Shown here piece by piece: positions 1 through 13,300 of a stretch of 26,500 bases of DNA. The stretch spans positions 6,339,498-6,365,997 of the forward strand of contig NC_064045.1 of assembly GCF_932526225.1 (NCBI RefSeq). The letters run 5' to 3'. Position 1 is the first letter of the stretch; each line of letters begins with the position of its first letter. The notes below the pieces were generated by a model. The model saw only the letters and a list, made by a program, of their open reading frames with translations, was not told the origin of the DNA and did no database searches. The position numbers and the translations under genes are program-made. This stretch comes from Nematostella vectensis (lineage: Eukaryota > Cnidaria > Anthozoa > Actiniaria > Edwardsiidae).

Positions 1-1110
1 ACCTGAAAATTAATAAAACAAGGTAGGTAAAGTGATATGAAACAGCAAATAAAGTTCACCCTCCACACCCCACCCACTTAGGGGCCACACCCTATCCATA
101 ATGCGTTGTTCAAATCAACAAAATACTTTAAAAACATTTTTTTATCTTTTCACTATTGAAAATACCACAAAACGCTAACATTCGTGAGCAAAGTAGCCCC
201 AATTTTCCAAGACACATTTCTGTGCATGATAATAGAAGTTGCTTGACATTTCCTAGACATTTCTGATGGAGCCAACTTTATGGTATAACTAGAAAGACTA
301 CACCCAGCTCTGCCCTTTGGGCTTTTAGTTTGCTCAGTGTCTCGGTATAATCTGTTCCAGTAACTTATTCACGCTGAAACGTGTTTTGAAACGTGTTTTT
401 TGTATAAAATAAGAACTTTAATTTGGGCCTATCAGAGCACTTTTACAGCCTGATAACTGGTAACAACAGAAATCACGTTTTTATCATAAAACGCGCTAGT
501 GTGATATATATTCTATAACTAGAAAAACTACAGACAAGCTGTAGAATAACTTGATGGTCTGCGTAGGCGTGGTGTAGACAAGCGAAAGGGCTAACGCTCG
601 AAACTTTAGCGCGACTACTCTGTTTCACAGAGGGGTTCAACATACTTTTCAACCTTTATTTATAGTGTTATATATAGACTTACATGTGAAGGGCTTACGG
701 AACGTCGTTTTCGCGCAGACCTTTCTTGAGCGTTCCCTTTATCCTCCACTATAACACGTACAGTTTGCACACCTCCGTCTCCCGATCCTAAAAAAGGCAA
801 TTACTAACGTGTTTATACATTCTTAGTTCTTACAACACTATAATGCGTGATTATATATAAAAAAAACCTTTATCTTTCTGTGACCAGCTCTTATTTTGGA
901 TAAAGGAACCAGGACGAAAGAACCTCAAGCTGTGTGACTTTATTAAAGCCTTACTTTATAACAAAGCTTAAACGACAATAGCGAGCCATGAGTGTACTTT
1001 CCTGTCCCTCTCTGTCCAGGAACCCCTGTGGCATGCTCTATGGCATAATATTCTAGTCACGCAATAAATATCTAGCGTGACAACCGGTCACACTAATCCT
1101 ACAAGAACCA
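1..1110. other. Intronic sequence without recognised features
   Basis: By position this is intron 20 of the PKHD1L1-like gene on the minus strand. I could not find the next exon: no stretch shows IPT-like coding with matching splice sites. It is AT-rich with scattered short runs and no long repeat that I could detect. Confidence 0.5.
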
Positions 1111-1132
1111 CATTACTCCACATGAAACCCAC

Positions 1133-1373
1133 CTACAGTACATTTGATTTCCGTCTCAGAGCATGTCGTGACTGAACAATTCGTCGAGCCAATCAGAACC
1201 GAGTTTTTGGAGCAATCAGTGGAGAACCCGGTACCAGTTAACGTTAGCTCATTGCCCGCCGATATATTGGTCGGTGAAACTGAGGTTAGCGTTGGTGTTG
1301 CCTCTGATGTGAACTCAAATAGACTCTCACTGCAATTGCCTGCACTAGGGATCCCCCAGGACTTGACGAATAC
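1133..1373 (-). CDS. PKHD1L1-like: PKHD1L1-like exon 20: IPT/TIG domain 4
   Basis: It begins VFVKSWGIPSAGNCS, matching the V-x-V-N-G-I-P-A linker of the family, then TPTLTSVSPTNISAGNELTL and TGTGFS, then VLIGSTNCSVTTCSETEIKC. This is a complete IPT core. The acceptor is TTATTTCAG (phase 0). The 3' end is ambiguous: donors GTAGGT (exon end 1137) and GTGGGT (exon end 1133) both fit. The acceptor plus the first about 30 nt are duplicated 101 nt upstream (1474). Later exons lie outside the window. Confidence 0.88.
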
Positions 1374-4300
1374 CTGAAATAATGACAAATAAGGTTTCGT
1401 ATCAGTTTCAGTCGAGCTAAAAAATTTAGAGGGAACAGCTTGTATATAGAGATTCCCCATGGCTTGATGAGTACCTGAAATAAAGATGGTTTAGACAGCA
1501 CGATTTAGTTGCATGCAACTTGCCCGCAACACCTTTTTAACTCGAGTCGTAGAGTGTTGATCAGCCTACCACTGCTCTAGGACGTTTGGCTAGTGGTAGT
1601 GCCCAAGACTAAATCGTGCTGTCTGAATCAGCCTTTATCAATTTTAGTCGAGCTAATAAATAAGAGGGACCCACTAGTATACAGAGATTCCATATGGGAA
1701 TCCTTTGTCTTCTACCATTTTGATAAAAACATTTGTACTAACTTCCACAAGCTATTCTGGTGCGGAAGTTACAACAGAGCTAGGGCTCCACATCAAGTGC
1801 CCCCGTGTGTGTATTGTTAGTAAGCACTGTCACTGAAGGTGGTCACTGCCAGAGGGTTTATTGCGTCCTCAGTGGTTCTTTTGCGTCCCTTCGGTTCAGG
1901 TTAGTGTAATGCAGCTTGAAGAGACCTTATCCGAGAAGACTGGAAACACGGGAGAATAACTTCAACTCACTTGTGACACAAATTCGAATCACGGCAGGAA
2001 CCCGGAAAAATCCCCAGTCAAAGCCAGGATTCGAACATGGCCGTGAGAGGCCGACGCGCTAACACACTAGGCCACCCACCCGTGGTGGTGTCGCGAACAT
2101 AATTGTAAAACGACTAATAAATCATAACATCGCGTTTAAATCACCTGAGATTTTTCGCACGGCAACCTAAGGAACTCTGAAGGAATCGGTTTCATGAAGT
2201 AGTTTCCTTCGGTGATAGTCCGCTGACCAATGGATACCGACTGGCCTTGAAGATCACCTGACACGGTCAACTGAGGGCGGTCCCCTCCTACCGTGTTCCA
2301 CTCAATATGCCAGGTGTAGGCGGCACAGCGACCCCAACGGTAGACCGTGAGTAAACCCTCCTCAGGGCAGGTTTCTTCCAGGCGTTCCTTGACATAGTCT
2401 GCTTCAGCATTGGCAGGGAGTCCTGAAAAAGTTACGTAATAAGGGTTTAGGCCAATCAGGTTGAAACAAATTGAAGTCTGCCATCTACAAGATATTCGCA
2501 AATGATAACAACCGCTACGTCACCATTATAATCATGTTTTCAATCTACATTACGTCGATCACATCAATAATGATTGCTGTATTTCCAATAATAATTTTCC
2601 ATCCCGTTTTCTTTTGAATTGGTTGTAGGGGAACTTTTAACGTTGCATTTATATCCCTCGTAAAATAAAAAAAATAGTTTTTCGCATCGAATTTTTAGAG
2701 TATTCAATTTTTCAGATCTCTAGGTTTATAAATTTTGGATTAAAATTTAAATTTTAAATTTCAAATTAAGTTTATAATTAAATAAATTGTGTGAATGAGC
2801 TTGCTGTACCAATGCTTGTCTTCCCGCTGCACGTGATATTGAAAGTCCCCGTGATTGGCGGGCTGGCTGGTGCCGTGCGTTCCACGGTGACGTATGACGA
2901 TGCCAGTCCACCGGAAAGCTGGATGACCTTCTGATTGGAAGTGCTGGATTGCGTTACTCCGTTCTGAATGCCTATAAGCGGGATGTTGGTACCGCATTTT
3001 GCCGGCGTGAGAAACGTCTTGAACACTTTGTCTGCCACTTGTTCAACTTTGAAGGAGCGCACGAGGTGCCCACCAGGCATGGCTGGAGCACTGCTTGGTG
3101 TCACTAGAAGGAAAGGTTGAACAGAATCTTGATTTATAAAAAAAAATAGGAACTATATGTGTTGCAATCATAAAGTAGTGCTCAGACTTACGAAGTTCCT
3201 TATATAGCAGTCCACACTATACTAGAAATAGTATGTGCTTAACAGAGACATTGCGCAAACAGCCTCAACATCAACAAATTGGTTGGTAGACATTGGGGGA
3301 CATTGCACTTTTTACTGAATAGTAAAGCCTGAGAGGGCACTGCACTAGACAGTAAAAGCTCCAAGGAGTCATTACAAATCCGCATAGCTAGAGAGACAAT
3401 GCGTTATTTTATACACACCGTATGAGATTATCACAGCAAGAATAAGGCAGGGTGAATTAAGTTGAGGTATAAGGTGAATAGGTAACTTATTATTAAGCTT
3501 AAGTCGGAAAGATGAGACAACGTAAATGAAGGGTAAGGTTAGGTGAGACAAGGAAGGGTGAGGTGATGAGAGAAGGAAGTGAATTGATGTCATGTTCGAC
3601 TACGAGAAGGAATCTAAGGTGATAATCTAAGGTACTGGGAGGTTCATTCATGTGAAAATAATTAAATGAGATTTTAAATGAGATGGTTTCAGGTGAGGAA
3701 TAGCGGAGTTATGGTTAGCATAAGATTAAAAAGATAGTTAAGCAAAATGGTACGAGGTTTTTTAAAAACGAGTGATACTTGAGAGTTAAAATATCACAAA
3801 CATCCATACTCACTGGTATTCTTCTCTTTGCCAATCCAAAGCTCATCCATGTAAAAGGTATCCGAGGTCTTGGGTTCACGGAAGACCTTGATCCAGTCTA
3901 CATAATATTTATTCAAAGAAGGAGCATCGGGTGGGTTAGCTGCGATCACTATTTCCAAGATATTGATGCACACGTGTTTCCAGTTATTGCTGATAGTACC
4001 ACGCTCGAACTTCATCCAGGGGTAGTAGACCAATCCATTGCGCCCGCTCTCCCCGGTGTAATCAAGCCTCATCTGGATGTATTCTCTGATTGGTCCCTTG
4101 TACGCGAAACAAAGCTGCACGAAAAAGAAAGTGTAAATGTTGTGGGATCATTATGATATTGGTTTAAATAAATTCAAACCAGATTCAATATAAATAAAAA
4201 CCAGCTTCGCTGTGCTCAGTGTGATATTGGTTAAAATGTATTTAAAGCAGACTCAATATAGATAAACTTAAACAAGCTTTACTATGCCATCAAACAAACG

Positions 4301-7300
4301 TTCTTATATTCGGGTAGGTTTTTAAATATAAGAGTGGGCAAAGTTAGGTTAAATGTGGGGTTTTTAGTTTTTATGCATCATAGTGGTTAGGGTAAGTTAT
4401 AACGTTTCAAGATCAATTAAAGTTATAATGAAACCAGCGCTTACATTGAAACCAAAACATAATGTACGTATAGTAGCAAGTGAAGTTTGCATACTGTGTT
4501 TCTTTTACTTTGTCAGCCAGGGAAAATTGATCTCCTACCTACCAACCTTCATCACATATATACTGTCAGTAGAAATTTATGCTTGTTTGTACTTACATAA
4601 GGATAGATGTCGAGTTCGTATCGTGAGACATAATCGTTGGATGATTTCTTCGTAGTGCCAGTATGGTAAACGAGGTGTGGGTTTTCGATGGACGTTCGGC
4701 CACAGAATGGCATGGAGTCGTTTGTCTTCGTCCCTCCCTCATGTCCGTACTCAGGCCAACGCTCAAATCCCTCGTGATACCAGCACTTTGTCCCTATAAG
4801 GATATTTACTTATGAGGATTTAATTATGCATTGTCTTTAGTTTCAAAGGAGCTTGGAGTTCGTTTAAAATACGGGTGGAACCTACTCTACTCTAAAGTTT
4901 TATGAAAAGCAAATTGATTAGAGTGAACTTGCCGCTGAAAAAGAATTTATTTATTTATTTATTCAATTTCCACCAGGTATACTGGTGCGGAAGGTAAAAC
5001 ATAGGCTCCAAATCAAGTAGCCCCTTGAGTGTATTGTAGTAAGCATTGTAAGCACTGTGACTGAGGGTGAACACTGCCAGTGGGTTTAATGCGTTCACAG
5101 TGTTTTTTACGTCCCTTCGGTTCAGGTTAGTGTAGTACAGCTTGAAGGGACGGGACCTCCGGTTTAGTGTCCTTATCCGAGAAGACTGGAAACGCGGGAG
5201 AATAACTTCAACTCACTTATGACACAAATTCGAATTAAGCCAGGATTCTAACCTGGTCCACAGCGGTGAGAGGCGACGCGCTAGCACACTAGGACACCCG
5301 TGCTTCCACGGTCGCTCCAATGTAGTTGTACGAAGTTATCGGTTGGTCACGTCCATTTACAGTCGAAAGAAAAACTGTTGCCTGGATTGCCCAAGTAAAT
5401 CTTTGTTTTTCTCATGGTCATTTGTCTGACATATTAATAGAGCCATAGGGCTCCGGATTTTGGCACAGAAAACTGATGACACCAACAAATAGAACACATG
5501 GCGGAAGTTGGTGGAATTTAGCCCCTCCCCACAACCATTTCTTTTTAAATTTTCGCCTCAATGGGGCAACACTCCCCCCACATCCCGCCCCCGCCATTTT
5601 GTAAGGTATGTGAATCTAACCCTGGAAATGTTAACAATAAAAGTTGTGTCATAAAGATGAATCTCAATGAGGTCTGACAACTTACCTAAGTTACCGATAC
5701 CAGAGGCACAGGCGCCGGATCCATACACTGATCCCGTGCATTTGGCCGAGAACATGTCAATGAAAGCATCCTGGAGGGCCTCTTCTGTCACAGAGGTTTC
5801 AATAGATGCTGAGGTCTTATCTCCAATTTGGATGTTGAAGCTCGCAGCAGCTTTGGTTAGGTTTAAGGTCTATAACAATAAAATACTGAAATGTCAAACT
5901 TATCTATAGTTGATCTGGAATCGCCTACGAAATGAAAAGGTATGTTCTGATATTATCATTGATGTACGGCCCTTTAAGGGTCACCTTTAAAAAGTGGTTT
6001 GGTAATTTCAAAGACAATGACAGCATTCTCGAATTTCTTCCAAATTTCACTTCGTTTTTTTAGCTAAGTATCTAAAAAAGCTAATCGCTCTCATCGCAGC
6101 TAGATGCTGAATTACGAGAGCGCGTTGAAGGCATGAAAAGGCGCGTCAGACAGCAGCCATACTTCTCATGTCTGACCACGGATCACATCTGATCGAGATT
6201 GTTGGTTTTCAGGAAACCGGAGAACCCGGAGAAAAACCCTCGGAACAAAGGCGAGACCAACTAACTCAACTCACGTCGGAACCGGGAATCGAACTCAGAA
6301 CCCAGTGGTGTGAGGCACAGGCACTACAGAACTGCACCACCTAGGCTTTCATTCACTAATGACAATTCCATATCTCCAACAAATGCAAGTAGCCGTTTGG
6401 CGACCTCCTTACGTATACCCACCAGTGTCTCAGGTACTACATTGGACCAAGTGTAGAGCTGTTGCACCTCTTTTGTTGCTCCTCCTAACTTCGAGCTGGG
6501 GTGTTTCACATCTCGCACTTTGACGCCGATGTCTATGCCGTGCCCGGAGCCTCCAGTGTCCACGTGATGCGCTAACAAGTAGACTTCCTGGCCTTTTTTG
6601 AGGTTGAAGTCATCCGACTTTTGCGAGTCCCATTTTGTCCAGGACCGGGTAAAAGAAGGACAGTTGGCAACTTTGGTCTGAAAGAAAGGTTGAATTTATC
6701 AGTAGCTGTTGTTTATTTTAATGACTTGGTACTCTGAAAGATGTCTTAGTATGTGATGCCAATGCGGATTGGGCAGCAGCAACAACAAAACCACAAGACT
6801 GCAGACTGATGATAATGAGTAAGAGGATGATGATCATTAGAAAGGGAGGATAAGTAAAAGGGTGATCAGATTAATGATGATGATGAGTAGGAGTAGGAGG
6901 AAAAGGATAATAATGATGATTAAAAGGAAAAGAATGAGGATTAGAAGGAGGAGGAGGAAGAGGATGATGATGATGATTAACAGACAGAGGATGATGATTA
7001 ACAGACAGAGGATAATGATGTTGATGAAAAGGAAGGGGATGTTGATGGTTGAAAGGAAGAGGATGGTGATGATGATAAAATTGATGAGGATGATGATAAT
7101 GATTAGAAGGAGGACGAGGAAGATGATGATGATGAGACTAATAACGATAAGTGCCATGATGATCACAATGGAGATAACACGGATAGTGACCACAACGATG
7201 AATATCAAGATATGATGAACATTCCAACGTACCTTATCCGCTGGGTCCCCGTTAAGACTCAGGTACAGCTCGTGATGGTGATAATAGCTCAACATACCTT

Positions 7301-10300
7301 ATTCGCTGGGTCCCCGTTAAGACTCAGGTACAGCTCGTGATTGTGATAACAGCTCAACATACCTTATTCGCTGAGTCCCCGTTTAGACTCAGGTATAGCT
7401 TGTGATGGTAATAACGGCTAAACGTACCTTATTCGTTGGGTCCCCGTTCAGACTCAGGTACAGCTCGTAATGGTGATAATAGCTGAACATACCTTATTCG
7501 CTGGGTCCCCGTTCAAACTCAGGTACAGCTCGTGATGGTGATAATAGCTGAACATACCTTATTCGCTGGGTCCCCGTTCAAACTCAGGTATAGCTCGTGA
7601 TGGTGATAATGGCTAAACGTACCTTATTCGCTGGGTCCCCGTTCAGACTCAGGTATAGCTCGGCCTTGTCGTCGCACTTAATATAGAAAGTGTACCGGTC
7701 ATCCCATGGAGCCACAAAGAAACCGCTGACCCTCGAGCTATATCCCGTCGCCTCAGATCTATTGAATGGCGTCACGTCTGGTAACGAGCTGTTGGTCAGT
7801 ACCCACGTGGTATAATCAGATGCGGATGACGTCAGTTGCGCTACTTCCGCTGCCGTTGATTGCTTTGTTTCTGACCACATTTCCCACAGAAGACCGCGAC
7901 CCCCTGTTTATCACATGTAAGCCAACAAGAAAACGCTATAGATGGTTGATGATTGTGAAGTCGCGCATCAAACAGAGCCGTAGCAGGGGGTGAAGCATTG
8001 GGGGAAACATTTGCCAAATGACATTACTTCATGTGACACGCACCATACTAGATAGTCACCAATATTTTCCTTATTGTCCTGTATCGTGCTCCCTCCCCCC
8101 CCCCCCAAATGTTCTTAATAGAGAGCTTAAGCAAGTCAACACGAACGGCATCAAAAACGGCGTGCGCGCTCACGAATTGCTGAAAAACGGCGTTGACGTC
8201 CGTGACCGCGCGTGTGGAACGTAAAAATAGGGAAAATGCCGTTCGAGATTTCCTGTCACGGACGTCAACGCCGTTCTTTAGCAATTCGTGAGCGCGCGCG
8301 CCGTTTTTGATGTCGTTCGTATTGACTTGCTTAAGCTCTCTAATGTTTCTGTACTGTGCCCGCCCAATCTTACGTGGCCTGCTACAGCTTGGTGAACCTT
8401 AGCACAGTGACATGGCTCAGAAATGGCTGGTGCAGTATTCACGTGACTTTTTATTGGTGACTGTCTAGGATGGTGTGGTGTCACATGAAGTAATGTCACG
8501 TGATAGCTAAAATCAAGTGGATTGGGTTAAAGGTCGAAAAATAATCTGAAATGACGTCTGTAATAAGTAGAATGACTTCATGGGATAACCAATGCTGACG
8601 TAATGTGATAACCAGATATGATACAATGAGATAACCAGATATGACGTAATGTAATAACCACGGGTGACGTAATGTGATAACCAGATTTGGCGTAATGAGT
8701 TAACCAGGCATGAAGTTATGTGATAACCAGATGTGGCGTCGTATACCTGCGTAAAGCGGTTTGTTCTGGACGTGACTGTTGGTCGTACACTTGATCTCTG
8801 TGTCGGTGACGCTAGCAACGTTGCATTTCACACCTAGAAAACCATGAGGCCGAATCACGTTAGACCAGAACTCAACCTACTTATTACCTTAGGTTGCCTG
8901 CGTGTATAGTTAAAGCTATGGGATGGCAGAAACAGTTCAATTTCTGACGAAGTAAGTTAAGCGAGAGACAAGGCCATGGCTAGCAGGGGTCAGACTCTGA
9001 TCATTACAAAGGACGTATAAATGAAAACTTACCGGCGATATCAACTTCAACTCGTATACTGTTCCTACCAAACCCTTGACCCTGGATTGTAAGCAGCGTG
9101 CCTCCGGCCAAGCTTCCGGACGAGGGGAACACAGAATGGACACCTGGGTAACGCATGATACAAACAGAAGGTTAACTAAAAAAGCGAACCGTAACAAGCG
9201 GTGTATGGAGTTAGGTGGTACGTTAACCGCAAAATTCGTGGTTCTTCATGAATACCAGATGAGCGATGTAAAAAGCTTAATTGAAACATATCCAGGTTTA
9301 AGCAACCTTGGTCCTAAAGAAAAATAGAAATATAAGTTTTGGAATAACGCTCCCGAAACATTGTGTTCGTTCATATTGTTAAGATAAGGACTGTAAATAC
9401 CAGTACTTAAAGTAGGCCATATAGGACATATCAAAGTTTGAGAAACGTTGGTATTTTTTTTTCGGTTGTCTCAGAATGACCCAACGTGAATAGATAGTCA
9501 AAAAAGTTACACGAAATAATTGTAGATTCCATTCATAAAAGGTTACAGTGAGAATTCATGTGTCATAACCCGCGGTGATTCATGGGTAGAGAATAAACAG
9601 CTTGATCTTTGTATGTAAAAGCCATATGAATGATCATAAGAACATGAACAAGAATTCTACAGCTTTTGAAACCTGAAATTGTATTTCATTTACGCTTTGC
9701 TTATTTACTTGATACCCATGAAGCACTGCGGGTTGCGATACTAGTGTTACCATATTGAAATAGGTGTATACACCTATTTCAATAAAGGTTGTCAGTGCAA
9801 ATGGCAAATGGTGATTGGCAAATAGCATTTATATTACCGAAAGTAACCATGCGTCTCGAAGAATATGGATAAATCAAATCAACTATCCACTAAAGGTTAC
9901 CAATGCTTGGCTCTGACATTGCTGGACTTTATTTAAGACATTTAATTTTACGAAAAATTAGTACCCATAAGCCATTTACCATTTGCCATTTGCACCGACA
10001 ACCTTTTTTGAAATAGGTGTATATACAGGCTGTTTGCTATTTGAATAAATTTAGAAAGCGAAAGATTTGATAGGCTTGCCAGGACTTGTAAAGTAACAGC
10101 ATACTCACGTGCATGCGTCTGCTGTATATAGAGGTCCTGGTCAGCGTCTACTTGCATCAAGTTGATATTAACCTTTGCTCGCCCCAGACCCGAGACCAAG
10201 TAGGTCCCACTTCGCGATTCTGATAACATTACAAGCATAAATGGAAAAAGCCATGGTTCGTGTGTCATGTGTCACTCGACTAGACTAGAGAATGATAAGC

Positions 10301-13300
10301 AAATACGGGTGAAAAAACATGGATAAGGGGGACAGATCGAGACATCATGCCCAGATCTGGAGGACGTTGTTTTAAGCGAAAAAAAAAAGGAACAGGCGCC
10401 CTTTCTCGAAACACACGAGAATTTATGGGGAAAACTTTTAAATTTTTTTTATTTTTTTCTCAAAATGTTCAATGTTTTTCTTTTTGAGAACCGCTGTCAT
10501 GTTTTAGAACAGTTTGAACTTCCTCTTGGTTCATATTCCATAAGTGATTACGCTCTATAGGGCTATTTTTTGCTGAAGCCAAAAAGTTACGCGAAAAGTC
10601 TCGGGTGACTGCGAGGTCCCATGTAACTTTCGGGCCCGAGAAGTTCGGGAAAGGTGAAAAACTATACATCTATAGGTTTTTCACCTTTTACTTTGTGGTA
10701 AAATACGATGTTGGACTATATTTCCACAAATTCAGATACAATAAATTTCAAAGGAGTTAGCAAGCTTTTCAAATTTAAGGAATAAAACGTTTTCGGGCCT
10801 GAGAATAGGCCATTCCAGCTATGCGCATGCGTGCACTTACCATGGAAACATCAACTACCGTCATTCAACGCGCGCTTCGTTTGGTGCAAGCTTAAAAATG
10901 CGCGGGCTCCATTTTGGTAGTTGAGGTAGGTTTCTATGGTAATGCGCGCGCAAACTTATAGCTGGAATGACATATTCCCGGGTGTTTTGAGAAACAAGCC
11001 CCTGGTGGGGTAGTATAGGACGAGGGGGGAGGAGTTGGTTAGATCCATGTTGCGCGACCTGCCAGAATCCAAAATTCCTTTCTTCGTTTGGGAATAGCGC
11101 GTAGTCAATCAAACCAAACAATCAAAACCAGACAAACCGCCCCCAAAGCTTGTGTCTGACTACGCGCTATTCCCAAACGAGACATGGATTTTGGATTCGC
11201 CGAGGTCGCGCAACAACGAATTTGGGTGTAAGATTCAAGACAAAAAATCATACGCTTAAAAGTCACCATATATTCTCTAGTAAATCGTCAAAAGTAATGA
11301 GCCTGGGCTACCTGTGGATCTCCAAGCTCGCTAGATTTCAACAATGCATGGCATAAAGTCATAATTAACAAGATTACTTAGGGGGAGCACCGCGATAACT
11401 GAAAGTTGTATACCTGGGTGAGTATCCGCAGCCTTGCTTTTGAAATATCCGTCTTGGTTGTTAATATGAGAGTCAAACCTAAAGAATATCATTGTTTATC
11501 AGTGTAAATCATGGCTTTAGAGACACCTGGTTATATAATATATAGGCCGCGTGTAGGGGGGACATCCTAAAAAACAGACGGGGGGGATTTTAACCATAAG
11601 GGATAACAATTCTTTCTCCTAAAAGATGGCACATCAGGTGAAAGCAATTTCTACTTCTAAGCATTAAAAACAAACACAATTTCAGTTTTCTTACGACGTC
11701 ACCATCTAGCATATCCTTTTTCTGACTATATATTATTAACCAGTTGTTATAAGGCTGTAATGATCCACTAGCGCGTGAAACCCCTTAAGGGATAGCAAAA
11801 GTGAAAAAGTTTTAAAAACCCCCTTAAGAGAAAGCAGTAAAATTTTATACCCTAAAAAAGCGGCGTCTGAACCAGGCCTTAGAGGACTCTGGTTATCAGG
11901 CTTGTGGGGCCCTTGTGATACTCACTCCATGTTATTGGCGACATCAAAAGGGTTTCCAACATGCTCACCGATGAAGATTCTAAATGTGGAGAATTACCAA
12001 CATAAATAGTAAGTATCGAAGCACCTTTATCCAACCAACATTGCATTACAAAATAATTAATAAATAAAGAAACGAAGCTAACGTTAATAAGTGCGTAATT
12101 GCAAAAGCTTGCAAACAATGTTGAGAATGTTTAGGGATTTGCATATGCAATGCTCAATTGTATCAAAGTTGGTTTGAGATTTCCCCCTTATTCCCCTTGA
12201 TTTTGGTAGAAATATATTTACTTTACAATTATTGTACCTAGTGATCTCTGGCTTGTTAGGGTCGAATGCTTGGTCTGCGTTGCTTGAAATTCGGCTAAGC
12301 TGATTTGTGAAGATTTTGCCATGATACGAGGTTACAGGCCCTGCGAAACACACGAGACCCATAAGAACAGCACGGACGAACATAGACGACGGATAGAAAG
12401 ACAGACAGGAACACAGACAGACAGTTGTCACTAGACACTGATAAAAAGGCAAGAGCCCCGAAACATCTGTAATACCTGCCCTCTTTAAATCCTTTTACAA
12501 ATCTATAAGCATACAACTTCGTCTATAACCGAGCGCTACCCAGCCACTCTCAACACATTCTTGCAAGACAGACAAGCAGACAGACATTTACCTGGAAGTG
12601 AGTTCCGGGGTAAGAAGTCATCAAGTGTTGGTGTCTTGGAGTTACGATACTATCAAGAAACAAGCGTTAAGTTATTCATTAAAAAATAATCAAACTTTTG
12701 GAACAACACTCTCGCGACCTTGTTTTCGTGCATACTCATAATATGAGTAAATATCGTAAATATCATATTTCAGTTAGACCATATTGACAGCAGAAACGAC
12801 CAGGACTTACCCAGTAAATACATCTGCCGTTGCATGGCCTTTCGACCGTTACTCCCTCTGAGACGACGACCACCTCAGTCTCGTAGTCACCACCATTCGG
12901 TGAGACACTGGTGGGCAGAATTAGTTGATTAATCTCTATGATTGAATCACCAATCATTGTTGTAACAATCACAAGCACTAATCATAAATATTATCATAAC
13001 CAATATCACGATCACAGTCACCACTACCATCCACGACCACAATCATCATCACCATTACATCATCACCATTACATCATCACCATTACATCATCACCATTAC
13101 ATCATCACAATTACATCATCACAATTACATCATCGCCATTACATCATCGCCATTACATCATCGCCATTACATCATCGCAATTACATCATCGCCATTACAT
13201 CATCGCCATTACATCATCGCCATTACATCATCGCCATTACATCATCGCCATTACATCATCGCCATGACATCATCATCATTACATCATCATCATTACATCA

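Noticed and set aside
660-800. Possible next exon of the PKHD1L1-like gene near a GTAAGT donor at about 680-686 (minus strand)
   Set aside because: No IPT-like residues in the phase required after exon 20 and no good acceptor; not strong enough to report.
1980-2090. tRNA gene suggested by B-box GTTCGAATCC
   Set aside because: It does not close an acceptor stem and is followed by a shared SINE body, so it is the head of a SINE, not a functional tRNA gene. The same applies to 5230-5308 and 6280-6346.
4383-4655. 90-codon plus-strand frame
   Set aside because: It overlaps exon 16 in antisense and has no recognisable features.
6837-7295. Open frames on both strands in the purine-rich tract (152 and 117 codons)
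   Set aside because: They are products of GAT/AGG low complexity. The minus frame is Ile/Leu-rich only because of ATC/ATT codons and runs off the donor array.
7231-8743. Regular repeats (65-bp and 23-bp) considered as a CRISPR array
   Set aside because: Head-to-tail repeats without unique spacers, in an intron of an animal gene; no cas genes.
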